A DNA stretch of 64,000 nucleotides from Pseudomonas sp. G.S.17. Its GTDB lineage: Bacteria > Pseudomonadota > Gammaproteobacteria > Pseudomonadales > Pseudomonadaceae. Positions 8,860-17,935 of this stretch are shown one piece after another. The stretch is from the NCBI RefSeq assembly GCF_038096165.1, contig NZ_CP151076.1:5825501-5889500 (forward strand), in the 5' to 3' direction. The notes under the pieces were generated by a model. That model saw only the letters and a program-made list of their open reading frames with translations, did no database searches and was not told the origin of the DNA. How positions within the stretch are numbered: the first letter of the stretch is position 1; every line of letters starts with the position of its first letter. Position numbers and translations under genes: made by a program.

Positions 8860-10200
8860 ATGTCAATGACTCCCCGCGAAATCGTCCACGAACTCAATCG
8901 CCATATCATCGGCCAGGACGATGCCAAGCGCGCCGTCGCCATCGCCTTGCGTAATCGCTGGCGCCGGATGCAGTTGCCGGAAGAGCTGCGCGTTGAAGTA
9001 ACGCCCAAGAACATCCTGATGATCGGTCCGACCGGTGTCGGCAAGACCGAAATCGCCCGTCGCCTGGCCAAGCTGGCCAACGCGCCGTTCATCAAGGTCG
9101 AAGCGACCAAGTTCACCGAAGTCGGCTATGTCGGCCGCGACGTGGAGTCGATCATTCGCGACCTCGCCGACGCCGCCATCAAGCTGTTGCGCGAGCAGGA
9201 AATCGTCAAGGTGCGCCATCGCGCCGAAGACGCCGCCGAAGAACGCATTCTCGATGCCCTGTTGCCGCCAGCGCGTTCCGCCGGCTTCAACGAAGACGCC
9301 GCGCCGGCCAGCGATTCCAACACCCGCCAGCTGTTCCGCAAGCGCCTGCGCGAAGGCCAGCTGGACGACAAGGAAATTGAAATCGAGATCAGCGAATCCG
9401 TGGGTGTCGATATTTCTGCACCGCCGGGCATGGAAGAGATGACCAATCAGCTGCAAAGCCTGTTCGCCAACATGGGCAAGGGCAAAAAGAAGAGTCGCAA
9501 GCTCAAGGTCAAGGAAGCGCTGAAACTGGTGCGCGAAGAAGAGGCCGGTCGTCTGGTCAACGAAGAAGAACTCAAGGCCAAGGCGCTGGAAGCTGTCGAG
9601 CAGCACGGCATCGTGTTCATCGACGAAATCGACAAGGTTGCCAAGCGCGGTAACTCTGGCGGCGTCGACGTTTCCCGCGAAGGAGTGCAACGCGACTTGC
9701 TGCCGCTGATCGAAGGCTGCACGGTCAACACCAAATTGGGCATGGTCAAGACTGACCACATCCTGTTCATCGCTTCCGGTGCGTTCCACCTGAGCAAGCC
9801 AAGCGACCTGGTGCCCGAGCTGCAAGGTCGTCTGCCGATTCGCGTCGAGCTCAAGGCCCTGACGCCGCAAGACTTCGAACGCATCCTCAGCGAGCCTCAT
9901 GCGTCGTTGACCGAGCAATATTGCGCGCTGCTCAAGACCGAAGGCCTGAACATCGAGTTCCAGCCGGACGGCATCAAGCGTATCGCCGAGATTGCCTGGC
10001 AAGTGAACGAGAAGACCGAGAACATCGGTGCCCGTCGTCTGCACACCTTGCTTGAGCGACTGCTCGAAGAAGTGTCGTTCAGCGCCGGTGACCTGGCCAG
10101 CGCGCCGGGTGCAGAGCTGATCCGGATCGATGCCGACTACGTCAACAGTCACCTGGGTGAACTGGCGAACGACGAAGATCTGTCGCGGTATATTCTTTAA
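8860..10200 (+). CDS. hslU: ATP-dependent protease ATPase subunit HslU
   Basis: AAA+ unfoldase that feeds substrates to HslV; 446 residues, the normal size. It starts [13 protein letters not shown] and has Walker A GPTGVGKT at residues 56-63, Walker B FIDEIDK, the inserted I domain with acidic and Lys-rich segments ([16 protein letters not shown]), and the sensor region near ENIGARRLH. The C-terminus ends in DLSRYIL, the tail that docks into HslV. GGAGGG lies 12 bases before the ATG. It is expressed with hslV from the RpoH-type promoter at 8188. Confidence 0.97.
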   Translation: MSMTPREIVHELNRHIIGQDDAKRAVAIALRNRWRRMQLPEELRVEVTPKNILMIGPTGVGKTEIARRLAKLANAPFIKVEATKFTEVGYVGRDVESIIRDLADAAIKLLREQEIVKVRHRAEDAAEERILDALLPPARSAGFNEDAAPASDSNTRQLFRKRLREGQLDDKEIEIEISESVGVDISAPPGMEEMTNQLQSLFANMGKGKKKSRKLKVKEALKLVREEEAGRLVNEEELKAKALEAVEQHGIVFIDEIDKVAKRGNSGGVDVSREGVQRDLLPLIEGCTVNTKLGMVKTDHILFIASGAFHLSKPSDLVPELQGRLPIRVELKALTPQDFERILSEPHASLTEQYCALLKTEGLNIEFQPDGIKRIAEIAWQVNEKTENIGARRLHTLLERLLEEVSFSAGDLASAPGAELIRIDADYVNSHLGELANDEDLSRYIL

Positions 10201-10210
10201 GGCAATACCT

Positions 10211-10299
10211 GTGGGAGCAAGCTTGCTTGCGAAGGCATTTTTTCAGCCGGAGAAATTGACCGGCTGTAATTGCCTCTTCGCGAGCAAGCTCGCTCCCAC
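10211..10299. repeat. REPIN, type A
   Basis: GTGGGAGCAAGCTTGCTTGC at the left, TTCGCGAGCAAGCTCGCTCC (then CAC) at the right, directly after hslU. The left unit has a paired change (GCAAGC...GCTTGC) that keeps its own hairpin. Confidence 0.92.
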
Positions 10300-10324
10300 G
10301 GGCACGTGATTCGAGCGCCTTCTA

Positions 10325-10702
10325 ATGCCCAAACTACCCACCGCCATCCAGCTCCACAAAGCCTCGAAAACCCTGACGCTCAAGTACGGGTCCGATGAGG
10401 AATATCATCTGCCGGCTGAATTCCTGCGGGTGCATTCGCCTTCTGCCGAGGTTCAGGGGCATGGCAAACCGATCCTGCAATTCGGCAAGTTGGGTGTTGG
10501 CTTGAACAAGGTCGAACCGGCCGGTCAGTACGCACTGAAATTGACCTTCGATGACGGTCATGACAGCGGATTGTTCACTTGGGAATACCTCTACCAACTG
10601 GCGCAACGCCAGGAATCCCTCTGGGACGATTATTTGCTGGAGCTGAAAAACGCCGGCAAATCCCGCGATCCTTCCGAGCAAATCGTCAAGCTGATGCTGT
10701 AA
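10325..10702 (+). CDS. DUF971 protein (gamma-butyrobetaine hydroxylase-like N-terminal domain)
   Basis: A 125-residue cytoplasmic protein consisting of one DUF971 domain, the small fold found at the N-terminus of gamma-butyrobetaine hydroxylases and as stand-alone proteins. Visible family features are YHLPAEFLRVHSPSAEVQGHG near the N-terminus, VEPAGQYALKLTFDDGHDSGLFTWEYLY in the middle, and a charged C-terminal tail. Its role is not known; a link to Fe-S or 2-oxoglutarate chemistry is only a guess from domain context. It lies between hslU and phaC1, its usual place in Pseudomonas. Confidence 0.85.
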   Translation: MPKLPTAIQLHKASKTLTLKYGSDEEYHLPAEFLRVHSPSAEVQGHGKPILQFGKLGVGLNKVEPAGQYALKLTFDDGHDSGLFTWEYLYQLAQRQESLWDDYLLELKNAGKSRDPSEQIVKLML

Positions 10703-10838
10703 TCGCTCTAGCCCGCAGCTCCTGGCCACCGGGCGTTTTAGGACGCGCTTTCTAATTCCTTTTGTTTCAATGTTCCGCGCAGCGGCCAATGGCTGGCGCT
10801 GCTTGCGAATTTTTGAAATCTCGCGTAACCAATGACTC

Positions 10839-10854
10839 TGGCAAGTTCCCTGCA
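10839..10854 (+). promoter_or_regulatory. Candidate sigma-54 promoter upstream of phaC1
   Basis: TGGCAAGTTCCCTGCA has GG at 10840-10841 and GC at 10852-10853 with exactly 10 bases between, the -24/-12 geometry of RpoN promoters. It lies 211 bases before the phaC1 start, inside a 362-base stretch (10703-11064) that otherwise shows no gene. Nitrogen-limited PHA synthesis and -24/-12 elements before phaC1 are described for other pseudomonads. Confidence 0.6.
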
Positions 10855-11064
10855 TTGAAAAACATGCAGTAGAAAGGGCGTGCATCGTAAACCGTCGCAG
10901 GGAGCGCAGCTGTTCAGACGCGCAAGACGGTGGCGATGCCGGTTCCCTTGGAACACGTGTTTTTAGCCATCATCGGTAACCCGAGCAATAGTGCTGGCAC
11001 TAGCCTGTGGCGCTGTTTTTCACAGGGAAGTCAGCGCTCGTCTCAGGACAATGGAGCGTCGTAG

Positions 11065-12585
11065 ATGAGTAGCAAAAGCAACGATGACCTGCAAAAGCAA
11101 GCTTCTGAACACACCCTGGGACTCAATCCCGTGGTGGGCTTGCGCCGTAAGGATTTGATCACCACTGCGCGGACGGTGTTGCGTCAGGCGTTGAAGCAAC
11201 CCTGGCACAGCGCCAAGCATGTCGCGCATTTTGGCCTCGAACTCAAAAACGTATTGCTGGGCAAATCGGCCCTGCAACCGGACAGCGACGACCGACGTTT
11301 TCTCGACCCGGCCTGGAGCCACAACCCCCTTTATCGCCGTTATCTGCAGACCTACCTGGCCTGGCGCAAGGAGCTGCACGAATGGGTCGGCTCCAGCAAT
11401 CTGTCACCGCAGGACATCAGCCGTGGTCACTTTGTGATCAATCTGCTGACCGAAGCCATGTCGCCCACCAACAGCGCCGCCAACCCCGCTGCGGTCAAAC
11501 GCTTCTTCGAAACGGGCGGCAAAAGCGTGCTCGATGGTTTGTCGCATCTGGCCAAGGATCTGGTCCACAACGGCGGCATGCCGAGCCAGGTCAACATGGA
11601 CGCTTTCGAAGTCGGCAAGAGTCTGGGCACCACCGAAGGTGCCGTGGTGTATCGCAATGACGTGCTGGAACTGATCCAGTACAAGCCGATCACCGAGCAG
11701 GTGTATGAGCGGCCGCTGCTGGTCGTGCCACCGCAAATCAACAAGTTCTACGTATTCGATCTGAGCCCGGAAAAAAGCCTCGCGCGTTTCTGCCTGCGCA
11801 GTCAGGTGCAGACGTTTATCGTCAGCTGGCGCAACCCGACCAAGGCCCAGCGCGAATGGGGCCTGTCAACGTATATCGACGCCCTCAAGGACGCGGTGGA
11901 AGTGGTCATGGCCATCACCGGCAGCAAAGACGTCAACATGCTGGGCGCCTGTTCCGGCGGCATTACCTGCACCGCGCTGCTGGGGCATTACGCTGCGTTG
12001 GGCGAGCAGAAGGTCAATGCCCTGACGTTGCTGGTCAGCGTCCTAGATACCACGCTGGACAGCGATGTGGCGCTGTTTGTCGACGAGCAAACCCTGGAGT
12101 CGGCCAAGCGCCATTCCTATCAGGCGGGCGTGCTGGAAGGACGCGACATGGCCAAGGTGTTCGCCTGGATGCGGCCCAACGATCTGATCTGGAATTACTG
12201 GGTCAACAATTACCTGCTGGGCAACGAACCACCGGTATTCGACATCCTGTTCTGGAACAACGACACCACGCGTCTGCCGGCGGCGTTTCATGGCGACCTG
12301 ATCGAGATGTTCAAGAACAATCCGCTGATTCGGCCCAATGCCCTGGAAGTCTGTGGCACGCCGATTGACCTCAAGCAGGTCACCAGCGACGTGTTCTGCC
12401 TGGCCGGCACCAACGATCACATCACGCCGTGGCTGTCCTGCTACAAGTCGGCGCAGTTGTTTGGTGGCAAGACGGAATTCGTGCTGTCCAGCAGCGGTCA
12501 CATACAGAGCATTCTCAACCCGCCGGGCAATCCCAAGTCGCGCTACATGACCAATACCGATATGCCCGCAGACCCCAAGGTCTGA
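11065..12585 (+). CDS. phaC1: Class II PHA synthase 1, truncated by an in-frame TGA
   Basis: Polymerises medium-chain 3-hydroxyacyl-CoA into PHA on the granule surface. The frame starts at the ATG at 11065 (GGAG eight bases upstream; MSSKSNDDLQKQ) and has the lipase-like box GACSGG with Cys296, Asp451 in TNDHITPW and His479 in SSGHIQS, the complete triad. Translation stops at TGA 12583-12585 (codon 507) where the family has a conserved Trp (PKAW here reads PKV-stop). The same frame stays open for 52 more sense codons to the normal end, giving the family length of 559. The product as written is 506 residues. It may be inactive or impaired, or the stop may be a sequencing error. A sigma-54-type promoter lies upstream; phaZ and phaC2 follow. 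Confidence 0.93.
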   Translation: MSSKSNDDLQKQASEHTLGLNPVVGLRRKDLITTARTVLRQALKQPWHSAKHVAHFGLELKNVLLGKSALQPDSDDRRFLDPAWSHNPLYRRYLQTYLAWRKELHEWVGSSNLSPQDISRGHFVINLLTEAMSPTNSAANPAAVKRFFETGGKSVLDGLSHLAKDLVHNGGMPSQVNMDAFEVGKSLGTTEGAVVYRNDVLELIQYKPITEQVYERPLLVVPPQINKFYVFDLSPEKSLARFCLRSQVQTFIVSWRNPTKAQREWGLSTYIDALKDAVEVVMAITGSKDVNMLGACSGGITCTALLGHYAALGEQKVNALTLLVSVLDTTLDSDVALFVDEQTLESAKRHSYQAGVLEGRDMAKVFAWMRPNDLIWNYWVNNYLLGNEPPVFDILFWNNDTTRLPAAFHGDLIEMFKNNPLIRPNALEVCGTPIDLKQVTSDVFCLAGTNDHITPWLSCYKSAQLFGGKTEFVLSSSGHIQSILNPPGNPKSRYMTNTDMPADPKV

Positions 12586-12744
12586 CAAGAGAACGGCACC
12601 AAACACACCGATTCCTGGTGGCTGCACTGGCAAACCTGGCAGACCGAGCGTTCCGGCAAGCTGAAAAAGACCCCGGCGCAGCTGGGCAATAAAACCTGGC
12701 CGGCGGGTGAGGCGTCGCCGGGTACTTATGTTCATGAGCGCTGA
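12586..12744 (+). pseudogene. phaC1: Untranslated C-terminal part of phaC1
   Basis: In the phaC1 frame this segment reads QENGTKHTDSWWLHWQTW and on to SPGTYVHER and TGA. That is the recognisable C-terminus of class II PHA synthases, and phaC2 in this window ends GTYVHVR. There is no frameshift or other stop; a single TGG-to-TGA change explains the split. The absence of further damage suggests the change is recent or is an error. Confidence 0.9.
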
Positions 12745-12762
12745 CAGCTGACGCCTTGGCTG

Positions 12763-12856
12763 TTGTGGGACCGGATTTATCCGGGAAGAGGCCCGTATAT
12801 CCGCCGCAGTGTCGTCGTCGGAAATGTCGCCTTCCCGGATAAATCCGGTCCCACAA
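12763..12856. repeat. REPIN, type B variant (GGACCGGATTTATCCGG)
   Basis: TTGTGGGACCGGATTTATCC and its complement, in the phaC1-phaZ spacer. Relative to the main type B sequence, both strands of the inner stem changed together. Confidence 0.9.
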
Positions 12857-12887
12857 GCTCCTCATAAATTCACTTGGGCTTTCGCGC

Positions 12888-13742
12888 ATGCCGCAACCGT
12901 TTATTTTTCGCACCATTGATTTGAATGGTCACAGCATTCGCACCGCAGTGCGCCCCGGCAAAGCTCATTTGACACCCTTGCTGATTTTCAACGGCATCGG
13001 TGCCAACCTGGAGTTGGTGTTTCCGTTCGTCGATGCGCTGGACCCGGATCTGGAAGTAATTGCCTTCGATGTGCCGGGCGTTGGCGGTTCTTCGACGCCC
13101 AGCCGGCCATATCGCTTTCCCGGCCTGGCCAAGCTGGCGGCGCGAATGCTCGATTACCTGGATTACGGTCAGGTCAATGTCATCGGCGTTTCATGGGGCG
13201 GCGCGCTGGCTCAGCAGTTCGCCTACGATTATCCGGAGCGCTGCAAGAAGCTGGTGCTGGCGGCAACGGCGGCGGGCGCGGTCATGGTGCCGGGCAAACC
13301 CCGCGTACTGTGGTTGATGGCCAGCCCGCGACGTTATATCCAGCCGTCCCATGTGATTCGCATCGCGCCGGAAATCTACGGCGGTGCTTTTCGGCGCGAT
13401 CCGCATCTGGCGGCAAACCATGCAGCCAAGGTCCGCTCGTCCGGCAAGCTGGGTTATTACTGGCAGCTGTTCGCGGGCATGGGCTGGACCAGCATTCACT
13501 GGCTGCACAAGATCCATCAGCCGACGCTGGTGCTGGCCGGTGACGACGACCCGCTGATCCCGCTGATCAATATGCGACTCCTTGCCTGGCGGATACCCAA
13601 TGCCCAGCTACACATAATCGATGATGGTCATTTGTTTTTGATCACCCGGGCTGAAGCGGTGGCCCCGATCATCATGAAGTTTCTGGAACAGGAACGGCAG
13701 CGTGCCGTCATGCATCCACACCCTGCGCCCGGCGCGCGCTGA
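12888..13742 (+). CDS. phaZ: Intracellular PHA depolymerase
   Basis: Alpha/beta hydrolase that breaks down stored medium-chain-length PHA on the granule. It has 284 residues. The lipase box GVSWGG carries Ser102, Asp221 lies in AGDDDP, and His248 in DDGHLF, the same triad positions as known PhaZ proteins. The oxyanion region NGIGANLELVFPF is present. The ATG at 12888 gives the usual MPQPFIFRTIDL. It sits between the two synthases as in all Pseudomonas pha clusters; a REPIN separates it from phaC1, which may affect how much phaC1 transcript continues into it. Confidence 0.96.
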   Translation: MPQPFIFRTIDLNGHSIRTAVRPGKAHLTPLLIFNGIGANLELVFPFVDALDPDLEVIAFDVPGVGGSSTPSRPYRFPGLAKLAARMLDYLDYGQVNVIGVSWGGALAQQFAYDYPERCKKLVLAATAAGAVMVPGKPRVLWLMASPRRYIQPSHVIRIAPEIYGGAFRRDPHLAANHAAKVRSSGKLGYYWQLFAGMGWTSIHWLHKIHQPTLVLAGDDDPLIPLINMRLLAWRIPNAQLHIIDDGHLFLITRAEAVAPIIMKFLEQERQRAVMHPHPAPGAR

Positions 13743-13915
13743 ATTCATCGTCTTTAATCCACCACTCAAGGTTCACGATTCAAGATTGGCAAGACGCTTT
13801 ACTGACTGCGCGCGAAGAACGGAGTATCGCACGGCGCAGAACGACGCAAGCCCGCTCGGACAGGGGCTTGCGTAGCTGTATTGGTTCGATGGTACGACGA
13901 AGGAGTGTTGCCCCC

Positions 13916-15598
13916 ATGCGAGAAAAACCCGTAAAAAACACCGACATCACTGCAACTTACATCAACGCGCAAAGCGCGATTACCGGCCTGCGTGGCCAGG
14001 ATCTTTTTTCGACCCTGCGGACCATGGCCGCGCAGGGTTTGCGCCATCCATTGCGCAGCGCCCGCCACACGCTGGCGCTGGGTCGCCAACTGAGTCGCGT
14101 CATCCTGCTCGGCGAAACGCCCTACACGCTGAGCCCGCGCGATGCGCGCTTCAATGATCCGACGTGGAGCCTCAACCCGCTTTACCGACGCGGCCTGCAG
14201 GCCTATTTGAGTTGGCAGCATCAGGTCAAACACTGGATCGACGACAGCGATCTCTCGAAAGACGACCGCGCTCGCGCGCACTTCATTTTCGCGCTGATCA
14301 ACGATGCGGTATCACCGTCCAACACGCTGCTTAACCCGATGGCGATCAAGGAGTTGTTCAACACCGGCGGCACCAGCCTGGTCAAAGGCTTGAGCCATCT
14401 GTTCGATGACCTGCTGCACAACAATGGCCTGCCGCGCCAGACCAGCAAAGACGCGTTCGAAGTGGGCCGCACCGTGGCGACCACGCCTGGCTCGGTGGTG
14501 TTTCGCAATGAAGTGCTGGAGCTGATTCAGTACAAACCCATGAGCGAAAAACAGTACGCACGGCCGATCCTGATCGTGCCGCCGCAGATCAACAAGTTCT
14601 ACATTTTCGATCTCAGCCCGAATAACAGCTTCGTGCAGTACTGCCTCAAGAACGGCCTGCAAACCTTTGCCATCAGTTGGCGCAACCCGGATGTGCGCCA
14701 TCGGGAATGGGGGCTTTCCAGCTACGTTCAGGCGGCAGAAGAAGCCCTGAACATCTGCCGCGCGATTACCGGTGCGCGAGAGGTCAATCTGGTCGGCGCC
14801 TGCGCCGGTGGCCTGACCATCGCAGCGTTGCAAGGCCATTTGCAGGCCAAGCGTCAGCTGCGCCGCGTTTCCAGCGCGACTTATATGGTCAGCCTGCTCG
14901 ACAGCCAGATGGAAAGCCCGGCCACGCTGTTTATCGACGAACAGACGCTGGAAGCGGCCAAGCGTCGCTCCTATCAGCAAGGCGTACTGGACGGCCGCGA
15001 CATGGCCAAGGTCTTCGCCTGGATGCGCCCCAACGATCTGATCTGGACTTACTGGATCAACAATTACCTGCTGGGCAAATCGCCACCGGCGTTCGACATC
15101 CTTTACTGGAACAACGACAGCACGCGTTTGCCTGCGGCCATGCATGGCGACTTGCTGGACTTCTTCAAGCACAACCCGCTGACTCATCCGGGCGGTCTTG
15201 AAGTGTGCGGCACGCCTATCGATTTGCAGAAAGTGAACGTCGACAGCTTCAACGTCGCCGGCATCAACGATCACATCACGCCATGGGACGCGGTCTATCG
15301 CTCGACCTTGTTGCTGGGCGGCGAACGACGCTTCCTGCTGTCCAACAGCGGCCATGTGCAGAGCATCCTGAATCCGCCGGGCAATCCCAAGTCGACCTTT
15401 GTCGAACATGAAAAACTCAGCAGCGACCCGCGCGCCTGGTATTACGACGCCAAAAGCCATGACGGCAGTTGGTGGCCAACCTGGCTGGAGTGGGTCCAGG
15501 CGCGGTCCGGCGCACAGCGCGAAACCCTGACCACCCTGGGCAACGCCAATTACCCGCCCATGGAGGCGGCGCCAGGGACTTATGTGCATGTGCGGTGA
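13916..15598 (+). CDS. phaC2: Class II PHA synthase 2
   Basis: Second medium-chain-length PHA synthase, 560 residues, full length. The catalytic Cys296 is in GACAGG, the Asp in GINDHITPWD, and the His in SNSGHVQSI. It ends with the intact family tail (GSWWPTWLEW, then GTYVHVR), including the Trp in DPRAW that is a stop in phaC1. I chose the ATG at 13916 (AAGGAG ten bases upstream); an earlier in-frame codon at 13868 has no matching ribosome site. If the phaC1 stop is real, this is the only intact synthase in the window. Confidence 0.96.
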   Translation: MREKPVKNTDITATYINAQSAITGLRGQDLFSTLRTMAAQGLRHPLRSARHTLALGRQLSRVILLGETPYTLSPRDARFNDPTWSLNPLYRRGLQAYLSWQHQVKHWIDDSDLSKDDRARAHFIFALINDAVSPSNTLLNPMAIKELFNTGGTSLVKGLSHLFDDLLHNNGLPRQTSKDAFEVGRTVATTPGSVVFRNEVLELIQYKPMSEKQYARPILIVPPQINKFYIFDLSPNNSFVQYCLKNGLQTFAISWRNPDVRHREWGLSSYVQAAEEALNICRAITGAREVNLVGACAGGLTIAALQGHLQAKRQLRRVSSATYMVSLLDSQMESPATLFIDEQTLEAAKRRSYQQGVLDGRDMAKVFAWMRPNDLIWTYWINNYLLGKSPPAFDILYWNNDSTRLPAAMHGDLLDFFKHNPLTHPGGLEVCGTPIDLQKVNVDSFNVAGINDHITPWDAVYRSTLLLGGERRFLLSNSGHVQSILNPPGNPKSTFVEHEKLSSDPRAWYYDAKSHDGSWWPTWLEWVQARSGAQRETLTTLGNANYPPMEAAPGTYVHVR

Positions 15599-15603
15599 TG
15601 ATC

Positions 15604-15693
15604 GTGGGAGCGAGCTTGCTCGCGAAGTGGCCAGTAAATCTGAAGAAATCTCGAGGACTGCAACATCGCCTTCGCAAGCAAGCTTGCTCCCAC
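15604..15693. repeat. REPIN, type A
   Basis: GTGGGAGCGAGCTTGCTCGC at the left, TTCGCAAGCAAGCTTGCTCC (then CAC) at the right, directly after the phaC2 stop and before phaD. Confidence 0.92.
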
Positions 15694-15733
15694 AAGGTCG
15701 CCAAAAATTCTGTAAATCAAACAAGAAGACCGG

Positions 15734-16348
15734 ATGAAAACCCGCGACCGCATACTTGAATGTGCCTTGATCCTGTTCAACGAGCAGGGCGAGCCGAACG
15801 TTTCGACGCTGGAAATCGCCAACGAATTGGGGATCAGCCCCGGCAATTTGTATTACCACTTTCATGGCAAGGAGCCGGTGATCCTTGAGCTGTTCGAACG
15901 CTTTCATGCTGAGCTGGCACCGCTGCTCAACCCACCAGACAACGCGCGACTGGCGGCAGAGGATTACTGGCTGTTCCTGCACCTGATCGTCGAGCGCCTG
16001 GCGTATTACCGGTTCCTGTTTCAGGACCTGTCCAACCTCTCCGGACGCCTGCCGAAGCTGGCACGGGGTATACGGAATCTGCTCAATGCCATCAAACGCA
16101 CCCTGGCTTCTCTGCTGGCGCGTCTGAAAGCCGAAGGGCAGCTCGTCAGCGATACCCAGGCGTTGGGGCAACTGGTGGAGCAGATCAGCATGACCTTGCT
16201 GTTCTCCCTGGATTACCAGCGCATTCTGGGCCGCGAAGGTCAGAGCGAGGTGGTGGTCTACCAGATCATGATGCTGGTCGCGCCGCACCTGATCCCCACC
16301 TCGCGCGATGCCGCGCAGCAGTTGGCGATGCATTATCTGGAGGCGTGA
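15734..16348 (+). CDS. phaD: TetR-family regulator PhaD
   Basis: A 204-residue transcriptional regulator of the pha genes. Its N-terminal TetR helix-turn-helix is at residues 5-50 (STLEIANELGISPGNLYYHF) and is followed by an all-helical ligand and dimer domain. In P. putida PhaD activates phaC1 and phaI transcription, probably sensing a CoA-linked fatty-acid intermediate; this is carried over from the family. The gene is last in the plus-strand pha operon, separated from phaC2 by a REPIN and facing phaF across a shared terminator. Confidence 0.94.
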   Translation: MKTRDRILECALILFNEQGEPNVSTLEIANELGISPGNLYYHFHGKEPVILELFERFHAELAPLLNPPDNARLAAEDYWLFLHLIVERLAYYRFLFQDLSNLSGRLPKLARGIRNLLNAIKRTLASLLARLKAEGQLVSDTQALGQLVEQISMTLLFSLDYQRILGREGQSEVVVYQIMMLVAPHLIPTSRDAAQQLAMHYLEA

Positions 16349-16367
16349 TTGCTGCCCACGATTCGCT

Positions 16368-16436
16368 GTAGGACCGGCTTTAGCCGGGAGGACGTCGCTC
16401 GCGGGTGAGGTTCCTCGCGGCTGAAGCCGCTCCTAC
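16368..16436. repeat. Short hybrid REP pair, type B
   Basis: Left unit GTAGGACCGGCTTTAGCCGG. The right unit is the complement of a different variant (GTAGGAGCGGCTTCAGCCGC). Only about 25 bp separates them. Confidence 0.85.
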
Positions 16437-16443
16437 GGGATTC

Positions 16444-16481
16444 AAAAAAACCCGACCTGCTTGCACAGGTCGGGTTTTTTG
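16444..16481. terminator. Bidirectional terminator between phaD and phaF
   Basis: An A run, the stem ACCCGACCTG/CAGGTCGGGT with a loop of about six bases, and a T run. It serves both convergent transcripts. Confidence 0.9.
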
Positions 16482-16496
16482 TTATCCAGCCTTGAA

Positions 16497-17318
16497 TCAG
16501 GACTGGCTGGCAGGTGTCGAGGATGTCGAGGATGTCGAGTTGGAACTCGCTGCCGGGGAGGCTGCCGGAGTGCTGGCAGCCGGTGTAGCGCTTGCGGCCG
16601 GAGTGGTCGCAGGTTTTGCCGCGGCCGGCTTGGCGGCTGCGGTCTTCGGTGCAGCTGGTTTTCTAGGCGCTGCCGGCTTTTTCGGCGCGGAAGCCTTGGC
16701 TGCCACCGTTCTAGCCTTGCTGGCCGTGGCCGTCGCCGCTTTATTGGCCGCTGCAACCGGTTTGGCCGCCGCTGCTTTTACCGCTGGCTTGGCCGCTGCG
16801 GTTTTGCTCGCGACTTTATCAGCGGTTTTCGCGACGGTCTTGGCGGCTGCCTTGACCAAGGGCTTGGCCGTGGCTTTGGGCCGGGATGCCGACGCACGGG
16901 TAACCGGCGGTACCGATTCGCCGGTCAGCTTTTCGATCTGCCGCGTCAGCAGGTCAACCTTGTTGTGCAGTGCCTTGACTTCATTGCGGCTCGGCACGCC
17001 CAGACGGGAAATGGCACTGTTCAGGCGCTTGTCGAAAGCCCCTTCCAGCTCGCTCCATTTACCCAGCGCAAGGTCTTTCACATCACCCACGCGCGACTTC
17101 GCCTTGCCCTTGACTTCATCGACCTGCTTGTTGACGTCGGCCTTGGTTTCTTTCTCGGCCTTCTCGCCATCTTTGACGAGGGTTTCAAAAAGCTTACTGC
17201 CGTCATTGCTGACTTTGGAGTAAGCACCCAGGCCAGCCAACCAGATTTGACGGGAGTATTTTTCGACTCCGCCGATCCAGGAGCTGCCTTCTTTCTCGAG
17301 TTTTTTCTTGCCTGCCAT
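16497..17318 (-). CDS. phaF: Phasin PhaF (granule-associated, histone-like tail)
   Basis: A PHA granule protein that also binds DNA and shares granules out at division. Its 273 residues fall into two halves. The N-terminal phasin domain (about 1-140) has WIGGVEKYSRQIWLAGLGAY, amphipathic helices and a coiled-coil segment. The C-terminal half is a long Ala/Lys/Pro tail of histone H1-like AAKPA repeats, low-complexity and basic. I chose the ATG at 17318 (MAGKKKLEKEG, with AAGGAG upstream) rather than an in-frame codon 30 bases earlier. The phaI stop lies 10 bases upstream, so phaI-phaF is one operon. Confidence 0.95.
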   Translation of the reverse strand: MAGKKKLEKEGSSWIGGVEKYSRQIWLAGLGAYSKVSNDGSKLFETLVKDGEKAEKETKADVNKQVDEVKGKAKSRVGDVKDLALGKWSELEGAFDKRLNSAISRLGVPSRNEVKALHNKVDLLTRQIEKLTGESVPPVTRASASRPKATAKPLVKAAAKTVAKTADKVASKTAAAKPAVKAAAAKPVAAANKAATATASKARTVAAKASAPKKPAAPRKPAAPKTAAAKPAAAKPATTPAASATPAASTPAASPAASSNSTSSTSSTPASQS

Positions 17319-17328
17319 CCCGCTCTCC

Positions 17329-17757
17329 TTATTTTTTATTGACGACACGTTCGAGCAATGCCGTCAGCCCATCGAGCTTAGCAGAGAGTGTCTCGACGTC
17401 ATGTCTGGAAGGGATGCCAATGCGATTCAGGGCACTGGCAACACGCCGATCAAAGGCGTTTTCGATTTTGTCCAGGCGGCTTTCAACATCGTCTGCGACT
17501 TCGGCCACATCATCGGTGAAGGCCATTATTTCGCTGTTCGCTGCTTCGACTTTTTCGTCGATGACCTGCCTGGCTTTCTTCTCGGTTTCTTCGCCGGTAC
17601 GGATCAGCTCTTTGATGTACTCGCTGCCTTCCTGCTCGGCCCAGGAATAAGCACCCAGGCCGGCGAGCCAGATTTTACGCGCATAGAGTCTGACTTCGGA
17701 AAGCGCCGTGTCCTGTTCGTCTTCGGCTTTTTTCTTCAACAACCTTACTTTGGCCAT
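17329..17757 (-). CDS. phaI: Phasin PhaI
   Basis: Small granule-coating phasin of 142 residues, first gene of the phaIF operon. The segment RLYARKIWLAGLGAYSWAEQEG is shared with PhaF and marks the phasin family. The rest is charged and helical, with a short coiled coil near the end. It lacks the basic PhaF tail. Transcription runs against phaD. The 110-base upstream spacer holds no clear sigma-70 or sigma-54 element that I can defend. Confidence 0.94.
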   Translation of the reverse strand: MAKVRLLKKKAEDEQDTALSEVRLYARKIWLAGLGAYSWAEQEGSEYIKELIRTGEETEKKARQVIDEKVEAANSEIMAFTDDVAEVADDVESRLDKIENAFDRRVASALNRIGIPSRHDVETLSAKLDGLTALLERVVNKK

Positions 17758-17868
17758 GCTGCACCTCGGGATCGAAATGTTGGAGGATCATCCCCGTGGG
17801 AATGGGGCATAGGCACAAAGTAGGCGGAAAAATTAGAATGCTCACCCTAGGTTGGTGGCGTTGACTGT

Positions 17869-17921
17869 GTAGGACCGGCTTTAGCCGGGAGGACGTTCCT
17901 CGCGGCTGAAGCCGCTGCTAC
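17869..17921. repeat. Short hybrid REP pair, type B
   Basis: Left unit GTAGGACCGGCTTTAGCCGG; right unit GCGGCTGAAGCCGCTGCTAC, a diverged variant. The spacing is about 10 bp, the tightest in the window. Confidence 0.8.
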
Positions 17922-17935
17922 GGGATTGAAGCGAA

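Noticed and set aside
12583..12585. Selenocysteine or programmed read-through at the phaC1 TGA
   Set aside because: The position is a Trp in homologues, no SECIS-like hairpin was seen just downstream, and a point mutation or base error is simpler.
14312..16333. A 673-codon minus-strand frame opposite phaC2 and phaD
   Set aside because: It runs across two unrelated plus-strand genes and a REPIN and has no recognisable domain.
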